Shown here: in pieces, positions 45,919 to 57,300 of the stretch | How positions within the stretch are numbered: the stretch's first letter is position 1 | How the letters are laid out: every line of letters starts with the position of its first letter | DNA from: Scenedesmus sp. ARA3 | Lineage: Eukaryota > Chlorophyta > Chlorophyceae > Sphaeropleales > Scenedesmaceae | Reading direction: 5' to 3' | Length of the DNA stretch: 64,000 nt | Assembly: GCA_004335835.1 (NCBI GenBank) | Contig: RWJK01001742.1 | Coordinates: forward strand, 17,978-81,977 | The notes under the pieces: generated by a model | Database searches by the model: none | What the model was told of the DNA's origin: nothing | Seen by the model: the letters and a program-made list of their open reading frames with translations, nothing else | Made by a program: the position numbers and the translations under genes

Positions 45919-48741
45919 GCTTGTCCGGCAATCGGATCTCTGGACTGGAGTCAGGCAGCAGGAGAGGATGCCGTCGATATCAACATTATCCACCTCCTTG
46001 ATCAACCTGAACGCTGATCAAAGCATCCAAGGTTTGGGTGGCCGGGGTCGGACATAGACCGCCACCAGCTGCCACGTGAACTACAGGCACCAGCTGCACA
46101 ACATGAGCATCAGGACATATCATCATCGCGAGTGATGTCCAAACAAACTTTTTTACACCTTTCTCACATCTTGCACGTTACACAACGTAAACTGCCTGGA
46201 ATACTACCACTGTACTGTGGGGCAGCCTGTGCTGCATGCACATGTGAGGCATCACCAGCACTGCTCCCGCGGAAAGGCCAGCGCTCAGCAGTCGCACTCA
46301 GCAAGGCATGCATACGCAGTCTGGAAAAATGTCTCTCGTTCTGCACACGACCACATGCCCAACAACCAGCAGCACCACACAATACCATGCCATAGTGCGC
46401 AGCCTTGCTTTGATGTTGATCGGCAGCCCGCGAGCCAGGCATTCACGAATACCCTGGCGTGGTGCTGCTTTGATCAAGGCAGCCATCACATGGCTGCCAC
46501 ACATCTGTTACGGGGCTTCGTCACCATGACTGCGCCTCACAAACAGCATGAGCACCACGTTGGCGACTACGGCTATGCAAGCTTGTGCCGTGCACACCTC
46601 GTAGTGCATGCACCCAGGCACACATGCAAGCAGTGCTACAGCATGCGGTGCCTCATTTGCAGATGCACATAGTGCAAGAGTCTGCACGCACGCCACTGTG
46701 CAGCATGCAACACCAGGCGCTTCACTCAGCACAGAGTTGCCTGCAGCGTAGTCGAAACAAAAATGGCATCCTGCAAGCTGCCTACAGTTCTGCAGCGCAT
46801 GCTTCTGCGCCCAAGACACCAGGCTGCGCAGAAGATGGGAGAGCATACAGCAAGCCTTACACACATGTTTGCAAAATGCACGCCGCTGCTGCAGGTTTGC
46901 AAAAGGCACCTGCATGCAATCAGTTGCAGACCAGCAGCCGGATCTATCTGTAGCTGCCAGAAGCACCCCACACTGCAAAGAGCAGCAGCACAGCCAACAA
47001 CGCACTGCGGCACACACTGAAGTGCCGTTGGCAGTGCCATCCACTGCTGGCTCGTTTGCAAAGGCTGCGTTTCATCTCCTTTGCAATAGCTGCACACGGA
47101 CGGCACAACACAGGCGGCTGCACCTCAACAGCAGCAGAAGCTCCAGCCAGCAGCCACAGCTGTCTGCAAAATAATAATCGTGCCTGGTGAATCTGCCGCT
47201 GCACATACGCCACTGCAGAATCCACAGCATGCAGTGTGTACACGTGTGCTGTCTGGCAAGCGCTTCACCAGCCCTCATAATGACTGTTCAGCATGCTCCC
47301 GCAACTGCACAGCGCTGTACAATACTGCACTGCAATAAACCGCTCTGCACACCACTGTGCAGCATTGCACGTTGCGCACCACTGCACAGCACAGCACAGC
47401 TGAGCACAGCCGTGCACTGCACACAAGCTAGCTGCCAGCACTGCATACATTGTGCAAGACACATGCATGTGGCACATGCTGCCAGCTTTGCACTGTTAGC
47501 CCATGTGCTGCGGCCCAGTAGACCACACAGCATCCCTCAAAGCACAATACCAGAGCAAGTCTCATGTGCCACCGAAGGGCTGCTTGGCCATGACCGTAGC
47601 TGCTGCACTGTCACGTGCTGCCACAGCAATCATCAATAACATGCGGCCAACAAGCAGCGTCTTGCCACAAAAACCAAGACAAGACAGCGCACTGTACGCC
47701 AGGGCAGGTCTAACGCGCCAAAACAGCTGCTTGATTGTGACGCCGCCGCCGCAGGCTGACTGGTGCAGGAGCAGCGCTGGCACAGGCCACTGCCACGCAA
47801 ACCACCCTGCTGCCAACGCCACACGCAGCGCCGAGCCAAGCGAAAACACACCACGCTCTTCACCGGAGCAGGCCTCATGCGCCAGGGCAGCTGTTTGTCA
47901 CAATACAGCTGCTGCAGGCCACTGCCGCAGCACCCACCTGCTACCAACACCACGAACAGTGGCTAGCACAAAGGAAGTACCGTGCCCTCCACCAAAGCAG
48001 GATCAAGCGCAACAGCAGCTGCTTGGCCGTACGAGCCGCAACACCACCCACAGCGCCATGCCGTCCACCACAAGACCGCAACCTCCACCCAACACTGCAA
48101 GGCGGTCTCATGCACGATTCTGACGCCGTAGCTGCAGGTCAGTGCTGCAGGAGCAACCAACAGCTGATGACACAACCATATGCAGTGCCGTCCCACACAA
48201 GCAAACACACAGAGAACGGTGTTGCACAGGCACGCCACGGCCGCACACCAGCAGTCATCGCCCCGCGCTACACATGTGCAGCGTTGTTGCAAACATGCAA
48301 TCGCCCAGCGAGCGCAGCCAGTGTGTGTTGAACAGCAGCTGCTGCAGCGCAGCTGGGCAGCCACTGCAACAGCTACAGCTACAGCCTGCTGCTGCATGAG
48401 CGCTGCCGAGGCAAGCAATGAGCACGCACGGCCATGCAGCACGACAGCACGCACAAGAGGAAGCACGCTAGCTGCTGCCACCAGCAAACAGGGGCAGGCA
48501 GAGGCATCTGTCAAGCTGTGCTTCAACTCTTCTGCTGTGCTTAACACTGTGCATACACAGCGGGCCAGCCGACAAGCCGGTCAGCATGTGAGCGCACAAG
48601 CACAAAAATGCATGGCATGACAACCGCATACGCAGCTGCAGTGCCTGCTGCTGTTGTGTGCCACCGCCACCAGCAGCAAGAGTAGGGCAGGTGACAAAAT
48701 GGAAAAAAGGTCCAGAAACAACGCATCCTCCCGCTGCCACC
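45919..48741. other. Region without a supported gene; degenerate tandem repeats
   Basis: Upstream of paralogue A and downstream of the C2H2 gene. From about 47540 to 48180 diverged units of roughly 130-150 bp recur (shared words such as gctgcttg, cagctgctg, gccactgcc, caccac), resembling a decayed minisatellite and perhaps part of the C2H2 gene's 3' UTR. Minus-strand TGTAA motifs occur near 46152 and 46178. The minus frame 46508-47044 (178 aa) is Cys-rich with no domain I recognise. Confidence 0.4.
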
Positions 48742-49630
48742 TCACGCAATGGCAAGCCCAGCCATCGACGCAGCAACAGCTGCAGCACTGCTGCGCCCGG
48801 CATCGCCTGACGGGACGACACCATCTCCACCATCACCTGCTGCTGCTGCTGCTGCTGCTGCTGCACCATGCGAGCCCCCAGGGCGCCGGCGCCCATACCT
48901 CCTGCTGCCGCTGCCTGCTGCTGCAGCTGCTGCTCCTGCTGCTGCTGGTGCATCACCACCACTGCCGCCACCACCAGCGGCAGCGCCAGCAATAGCAGCA
49001 GTGCTGCTAGCGCCAGCCGCATCACCACCTCCTGCAGCAGCTGCAGCAGTGCTCGCCGGCTTGGGCCTCCACACAACTGTCACATGGCCTGCTGCGCCTA
49101 CGCCTGCTGCTGCCGCACCGCCACCACCCCTGCCGCTGCCACTGCCTGTCGTTCCCGTGCCGGAGCGTCCCTTGCCCCTGCCCCGGCCCCCGCTGCGCCT
49201 GCTGCTGCCATCACCAGCTCCTGCTGCTGCTGATGCTTCACCTCCATCCCCTGCTGCTGCTTCATGGCCCATCCCGCCACCTCCTGCAAGCGCAGCACTG
49301 ACAGCACTTGCTGCAGCAGCAGCAGCAGCTGAGCTGGCTGCATCTGCATCAGCAGGCTGCATGCTGCTTGAGCGGCTGCCGCGGGCCCTGCCCCTGCCAC
49401 GCTGACGCCGCCTGCCTGTGCGTACAGCAGCAGCAGCATCGCCCTCGCCTGCCGCCGCCCCTGCAGCTTCGCCGTCATGCGCAGCGCTTGCAGGAAACAC
49501 ATCACCGCCAGGCTCCCCTGTTGCTGCTGCTGCTGCTGCTGCGTTGCGGCCTCTGCCGCTGCGGCCGTGGTGGCGCCTGGAACGGCCCCTACCACGCGCT
49601 GCTGCTGTGCTGCCTTCCCCAGCCTCATCA

Positions 49631-49662
<32 letters not shown>

Positions 49663-50475
49663 ACTCTCAAGGTCGCCTGCCTGCGCACCATCCTGCTGCT
49701 GCTGCTGCTGCTGCCTCCTCCTCTCAGGCCTGCGCCTGCCCCTGCCCCTGCCGGCACTTTCTTCTGCAGCCTCATCGTCTGCTGCCTCATCACCTGCAGC
49801 CTCATCACCTGCTGCTGCTGCTGAGTCAGCGTGAGCTAATGGTGAATCAGCCTCAGCTGCAGAGTCGCCATCCTCCTGCTCGGCAGCAGGCCGCCGCAGC
49901 AGCGTGACCCGCGCGCCGTTTGCGCCAGGGGTTGGCTTGCGCACAGGCACCCACAGGGCCGCAACTGCGTTCTTTGCGGCGTTCACTGCATCATCCACAT
50001 GCAGGCCTGCAGCTGCAGCTGTTGCTGTGTCAGCAGCAGCATCGTGCTCGTGTGCTCCGTCCTCAGCTGCTGCTGCACCCCGCCTGCCCCGGCCTGCTGT
50101 TCTGCTGCTGCCCCTGGCACCTCTGCCAGTCCTCCTGTGCCTTGCTGCATCCCTGTCAGCGGCCTCTGCTGCCTCAACGGCATCAGGCTGATGTGCTTCA
50201 GCACCAGCAGCTGGTGCAGAGCTGCAGCTGTCATCTAGCGCGTCTGAATCCGGCTGCCGGCCAGGCTTGGTGCGCCTGCCCCTGCCCCTGCGTGGGCCCC
50301 TGCCATCTGCTGCTGTTGCCCCAGCAGCTGCTGCTTTCGCGCCTTCTTGCCGCTCATCTTCAAAGTCATCACTCTCGCTCTCTGCAAGGTTTGAAGCCTG
50401 ATGGACGCGCTCCTGGTGTTGCTTGAAGGCGTCGCGAGACGACAGCACCTCCCCGCACTCGGCACAAAAGAACAT
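48742..50475 (-). CDS. C2H2 zinc-finger, RG/Ala-rich nuclear protein
   Basis: A single open frame of 577 codons. It begins MFFCAECGEVLSSRDAFKQH, then QERVH: one classical C2H2 finger (C-x2-C-x12-H-x5-H) at residues 4-24. The rest is low complexity: basic RG patches (GRGPRRGRGRRTK, RGRGRRRPERRR, RGRGRARGSRS), acidic patches and poly-Ala/Gln from CAG-type triplets. A more ordered island, DDAVNAAKNAVAALWVPVRK, lies near residues 160-185. RG-rich disorder suggests RNA binding, an inference. No introns are evident. It is divergent from the XRN gene, with 355 bases between starts. Orthologues outside green algae are not obvious to me. Confidence 0.75.
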
Positions 50476-50830
50476 TGCGTCGGGCTATCACTTCATCCTG
50501 AGGCAACGAACACGAAATATTGTTCAAAAGTATAGCACGTTGATGATAAGATCGAGGCTAACCATGGACCTAAAACGGAACATTGCTATAACGTTTGTTT
50601 GTTTTGCTGGTGTCGCAGACGCCCCACGATGTCACACGATGATCGTCAAAGCTAGCAATACTTTGTTTCGGTGTAGTACCGGCTGCTTATAGCAGCATCA
50701 CCAGTGCAAGAGCCATGAAGAAGGCAACTGCTGCTGCCTGAGTTGTGCTGCCTCCTTCCTTTTTTTGCCTGAAGTCTGACTTTATTGCAACGAAGACTAT
50801 CTACCGGCACAACATAAAAAAATACTAGCC
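50476..50830. promoter_or_regulatory. Short bidirectional promoter region
   Basis: 355 bases separate the two start codons of the divergent C2H2 and XRN genes, so both promoters must share this stretch. No clear TATA box was found for either gene. Confidence 0.55.
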
Positions 50831-52908
50831 ATGGGGATCCCTGGCTTCAATACCTGGTTCTATGAGAACAACAAGGCTGCGTACCAGCCACTGGCTCAGA
50901 CAACAGTGGACCATCTGTACATTGACATGAACTCGGTGCTGCACAATGTGCTGCGAAAAGGTAAGGCACAGCATCCTATGTGCCTAAGCCATGCACGCAC
51001 TGGAGTGGGCTCACCTCCGCCGGTCATAGCAACTGGCATGCAGCTGCTGTGCTGCTGCTGCTGCTGCTGCTGGTGCTGGCCCAGCCGTGCCCTCATGCAG
51101 CAGCTGCTCAAGATCTGTCTTGTGCCAGCTTCAAACCGCTGTCTTATAATCCCTGCCAGCCAAAATCATGACAGCTACCACCTGCTGCTGCACAAGCCCT
51201 GCCAGCTGCCCATGTTTCTGCAAACCCAGCGCATTCCTGCAACCCCTGTGCATTCCTGCAAACTTTCCTGCAGCCGAGCACTACGACAAGTACCACGCGC
51301 TGCTGCACAAGCGGCTGGACGCCATCCTGCGGCTGACCAACCCCCGCAAGAGCGTGATGCTGGCCATTGACGGGCCTGCACCGCTTGCTAAGCTCATCAC
51401 GCAGCGCGAGCGGCGCAAGGTGCGGCAAACTAGAATTGTTGTTGTGCGGTTTTTGGTAGTAAGTGCTTTGTTCGGGGTGACGCTCCTGGCGAAGCTCATC
51501 ACGCAGCGTGAGCGGCGCAAGGTGCGCTGCTGTTGGTGCTTATATGGAAGTGATGTGTGCTACAGCAGTGCTGTGTAGTGCGCCATCTCATCATGCAGCA
51601 GGAACCATGCATAGTGACGCGCCTGCTAGGTGCCATTCTGTGCAGTGCAGCGCAGCGCAATGCAGCGGCCTGTAACCCGTGTAGCACCAGCTTACAATAC
51701 TTTTGTTTGAGATGCAAATGACACAATAACAATGTCATTTGTGGTTTAAAGTTCACAACACTGCGTGTGTGCCTTCTGTGCTCGCAGAAGACATTCTCTG
51801 TGGAGTCGCGCAAGAAGGGCCAGCAGCAGCAGGGCGGCGGCAGCAGCGGCAGCAGCAGCAAGGGCAAGAAAGCTCGCAGCAACGTGGTGTCCAGCACCGC
51901 GCTGACACCCGGTACCCCCTTCATGCACGACGTGTGTGTGTCCTGCTGCTACTATGTGTGCGCGCGCCTTGCCAACCGCAAGTGGCAGCACGTGAGTCAG
52001 TAGTAGCGCTACCCAGCATATCTGTTACACTTGCGCCTGCCCTGGTTTTGCGTGTTTGCCAGTATCGTACGCTGTCAGCAAATGATGTTTATTGTGGGAT
52101 GGCCTCAGCTGCTGGTGTGCGCCAAGCAGCCACTTTTTGAAACCGTGGACATGCTGCAGCTGGAATAGGAGCTGCCCCACCGTAGCTGGCAAGGGCGATG
52201 TTGTATGAGCTGTTGATGCACCAAACACGTCAGCAACCCACAGCATATTGCCTGTGAATAGATTGTCTGATTTGCAGCTTGAGTGGGAGCTGTCAGGCCC
52301 AACTGTGGCTGGCAAGGCTCATATGCATGTGATGCTGCTGATGCACCAAACACAATTAAAGAGTGTAAAGTATCGCTTGTTTTGTTGCTTGATTTGCAGC
52401 TGGAGTGGGAGCTGTCAGGTCCTACTGTTGCTGGCGAGGGAGAGGTGAAGATCCTGGGGCGCCTGGCAAGGCCACGCCACGACGACTCGGTGTCACCCGC
52501 CGACACACACAGTGAGTGGCGGCTGTGAGTGACACGGGTGACGCTAGTGACACGGGTGCGTGTTTGTGTGGGGAGGAGGAAGGGGGCGAGGTGAAGAACC
52601 TGGGGCGGCTGGCACGCCATGATGACTCGGTGGCACCCAGTGACACTCACAGTGAGTGACGCTGGGGTTGACACGGGTGACACTAGTGGCGCGCTTCGGT
52701 CACCTGTTTTGGTGACGCGTGTGGGTGGGAGGGTCAACAGGTGACACAGGTGACACTATTCCAGACACGGCTGGGACATCACGCTAAGCCAGCTTTACTT
52801 CTGCTGCTGCTGCTGCTGCTGCGGCTGCTGCTGCAGTGATTGTTGGATATGACGCTGACCTCATGCTGCTGGCGCTGGTGAGCAGCACGCCGCGGCTGCA
52901 CACCATCA

Positions 52909-52958
<50 letters not shown>

Positions 52959-53581
52959 AGTGATTGTTGGAGATGACGCAGACCTCATCCTGATGGCTCT
53001 TGTGAGCAGCACCCCTCGCCTGCACATCCTCAACTCAGCGCTTGGGGAAGAGAAGAACCTGAGCCCGCAGAGTGCGGTGCTGAGCGTGGACAAGCTGCAT
53101 GCAGTGTGGCAGGCAGGCGTGATGGCAGGTGCGAGCATATATATTAAATGTAATTTTGCATAGCATGGCAGGCTTGCTGTTCGGCTTGCTTCTTACGTTT
53201 TTTGAGCCCGCAGAGTGCGGTGCTGAGTGTGGATAGGCTGCATGCAGTGTGGCAGGCTGGCGTTATGGCAGGTGCGTTGTTTGGTTTTCTGCTTTTGCCT
53301 GTACAGCTGTGCAGATGCTGCTGAAGACAGTGTGCGAGAATGCAGTGCTGAGCGTGGACGAGCTGCATGCACTGTGGCAGGCAGGCGTCATGGTGTCTTG
53401 CTGTGTTGCTCAGTCGAAGCATTTCAAGAAACGCGCGATAGAGCTGACAAGCATGGTTGCATGCTAGCATTGGCTCCGCTCTCTGTACATCCTGTTGCTT
53501 CCAGGCAACTCAACTGATGTCTTTCTTTTACTGCACCTCTGCAGGCAAGGCCGGCGCTGTCAAGGGCGGCGGCAAGGCTGC

Positions 53582-53613
<32 letters not shown>

Positions 53614-54344
53614 CGCAGGCGCTTGCAGCGGCGCAGTTGGCCCCACTGTCCCGGCAGCAGCTGCTGCAGCTGCTTGGTGCTAAATCTGACTTGGCGCTGC
53701 TTGCTATTCTGGCCAGTGGCAACGACTACCTGCCTGCAGTGAAAGGGGCACCAAAACTGGAGACGCTGTGGGCCAGGTGGGTAGCAGCAATACGTTTCGT
53801 GTTTTTACTCAGTCTCTGTGTTGTATTGTAATATTCTGGCCAGTGGCAATGACTATTTGCCTGCAGTGGAAGGCGCACCACAGCTGTAGACACTGTGGGG
53901 TAGGTGAGTGAGCAGCAGCTGGATGGTGCATCAGCGTATGTTTTTTGGCAGGATTTGCAGTTGTTGCAGCTGCCTGACGCACTCGGGCTCTAGCTGGGTT
54001 TGGCAAGCAGGATAGGGTGGCTGTGCTGGTGCATGCTTTGGAGTGACCCAGCTCTGCTGCGCTGCGCTGTTTTCCTTGTTGCTGGTGCGCTTTGTTTCTG
54101 CAGCTATGTGAAGGTGCGGCAGCTGCCGCAGTTTGCTGGCTGCTCTATCATCACCATGACCAACAACACACCGCTGGAGCAGCAGCAGCAGCAGCAGCAC
54201 TTCGCTGCTGCCAACGGCAACAGCAGCAGCAGCCACAGCCGGGAGCTTGCAGTGTCAGCAGAGCTTGATACGCTGATTCTGTCCGAGGTCCTGGCAGTGG
54301 CAATGGAGGGTGCGGGGTACTTCAACACCCCACAGCATCCCGGC

Positions 54345-54386
<42 letters not shown>

Positions 54387-57300
54387 AACAGCCACAGCAG
54401 CAGCAGCAGCAGTGCAGCTGGTTTGAGCAGGGAGGCTGCTGCTGCGCTGCCTTGGCTGAAAGGGCTGCTGTGGACGATGAGCATGTACTATGCAGGTGAG
54501 CCGCGCTGCTGCTGCTGCTGCCGCTGCTGCTGCTTTGCTGGGACGGGTGCTGCTTGTATCGGCAACAGTCACACACACTTGTCGGAAGCAGCTGCTGGGA
54601 TGTCTAATTTAGCACTGCGAACATAGCCGCTGCCAAGATATACTTACTGTGTGCTGTCGTTATGCATGATGTTATGAAGTGTAACATATGCTGATGTGGC
54701 TTGCAACCTTATGTAGCAATTGTGTAAAAAAAACACCTGCAGGTGACTGCCCCGACTACCGCTGGACCTACAAAGGTGCTGCACCAAGCACAGCAGGCAT
54801 CCGCGCCCTCGCAGCAGCAGCAACAGCAGCCATGAACGGCAGCAGCAGCAGCAACGGCAATGCAGCAGCAGCAGCAGCAGCAGCAGCAGCGCCACAGGGT
54901 CCCTCAGAGCATCACAAGCTGCGGCTGAGCAGCTTTTCTGTAAGCGTGTGCAGCAACGGTGGCAGCAGCAGCAGCAGCAGCAGCAGCAACGCTGCTGCAG
55001 GCGCGTGGCAGGCTGCTGTTGCTGCTGCTGCCGCGCGGCTGGGTGGCAGCAGCGACATCAACTTTGACCCACTGCTGCCACACGTGTGCAGGTGAGGTGC
55101 TGGGGGTGCTGCTGCATTGCTGCCATGCAGACTCACACTGCACAACGCAGATTTAGCATCAAACACTGTCCGGCAGAACAGAAATGCATATCGCCACATG
55201 CACAACTGAAGTCTGTGGGATGCATGATGGCGTGTCACTGTAGCACGACAAGCGCAGTAAAACGACAGCCTTGCAGCTCAACCAGAACTCGTAGCTCTCT
55301 CACACCTGCCGTGAGTAACATGTGGCAGCAGCAGTGCATCCACGCAAGCGGCACCTTGCACCCAACGCATCCAGCGCAGATCAAGGCAGTAACACGCATT
55401 ATGCACTCCTGCTGCTGCTGGTGCTTTGGTTGTATTGCTGCTGCAGTCTCGCGCTGCTGCCCGCTGGCGCGCAGCAGCATGTGCCGGCTGCGGTGCAGCA
55501 CTTGATGGACAGCGCAAGCCCCATCTACGACATGTACGCTGCCTGTGAGGGCTGTGAAGCGGCAGCACAGGAAGCTTATGTGGCGCAGCGCGCATACGAC
55601 GTGAGTGGGTGGGGTTCAATGCGTCAGGGTTTGGCTAGGGTTTGGCTAGGGTTTGCTGGTTTGAATGCTCCAGCCTGTGAGGGCTGCGAGGCAGCAGCAC
55701 AGGAGGCCTATGCGGTGGCACAGTGCACGTACGTTGTGAGTGTTTTAGAGTTTGACTGATTGTTTTGCGCAAAAGTGCCGTAGAACTGCGGCTTGCAATA
55801 GATCAGCACAGCAGCACACCGCGTGCTTATCAGATTACACCATTCTTTGCAAGCACACCCATATCTTTGACTGTTTGCGGTGCTGCCTGCCTTCTCCTCT
55901 TTGGCTGATCCACCGTGGATGGATCGCCTTTTAGGCTGTTCTCGGCCAGATCAAGGCACTCGAGGCAGAGGTGCAGGCTCTGCAGCAGGGCGATGCAGGC
56001 GAGCAGCAGCAGCAGCTGCAGGCGCGCCAGGACGAGCTTGCTGCTGCCAAAGCTGCTGCGCTGTCTGTGCTGCAAGCGGCACTGGCCAAGCGCAAGCAGC
56101 ATGAGGCGGCGGAGCACCCAGACGGTGGGTTGGTTTGCAGCAGTGCAACTTGATTATTGTCATTGTCATCAACACATAATATTCGATTCATCCGTAACCA
56201 GCCAGCAAAGGTAGCTCTGTGTCTTTGGTGACGGGAGCGTCAGGCGTCTGCACAGCTTTGAACAGTAGAAGGCAGCAGAGCATCCCTTGATGAACTTTGC
56301 ACACATTTATGAGCCTTGCAAACCCAGTCTGGGCACCTGCTTGCGCACACATCACAACTTCGTCATTCTGAGCACTTATAACTGTTACTTCGTGTGTGTT
56401 TGACTGTCGGCAGGCGTCAACACGTTTGACCTGGCGCGGCTGGAGGCGGCAGTGGCGGCTGTGCCTGCCAGCAGCTACAGCGGAGAGCAGCGGGCACTCA
56501 CTCAGCTCAGCCACAGCCTGCTGTTCAGGTGTGATTTTGTGTCATGTGTTTCGTGTATATATCTGCATCTGGAATGTAACAACATTGCTTGCGTGCAGCT
56601 ACAGCGGCGAGCAGCGGGCGCTGACCCAGCTCAGCCACAGCCTGCTGTTCAGGTGAATTTATGTTGTCTGCTGCTGTGCCAGCATGTCCCTAGAATGTAT
56701 GAGGAGTGGTTTCGGGCAGCTACAGCGGGGAGCAGCGGGCCCTGACGCAGCTCAGCCACAGCTGCTGTTCAGGTCCGTTGTTTATTATGTTATGATGTTA
56801 TCATGTGTGTCTGAGGTGTAAAGTGGATGCCTGCCAGCAGCTACAGCGGAGAGCAGCGAGCCCTGACGCAGCTCAGCCACAGCCTGCTGTTCAGGTGTGA
56901 TTCGTTTGTTTGCTATTTTGTATATATTTGAATCTGGACTGTCAGAAGAATGCTTGCGTGCAGCTACAGTGGCCAGCAGCGGGCACTCACCCAGCTGGGC
57001 CACAGCCTGTTGTACATGTATGTTCGACCACTCTGCTGCCACGCAAACTGTTTCAGGTGCAGTTGCATTAGGTTGTACACATAAGCACCACATTCACCGT
57101 ACATGTGACACTGGTTATTGTTTCTGCTGCTTGTTGTACCCTGCAGGATGGGCCAGCAGCAGCAGCAGGGCCACAACCGGCAGTACAACCAGCAGCAGTA
57201 CGGCCAGCAGCAGTACGGTCAGCAGCAGTACGGTCAGCAGCAGTATGGTCAGCAGCAGTACAGCCGCCTGCCAGGCCGGGCCTTCCGGCCGCCCCCTCCC

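Noticed and set aside
48749..49405. Pro/Ala-rich plus-strand frame of 218 residues
   Set aside because: Antisense shadow of the C2H2 RG-rich gene, whose start has a real zinc finger.
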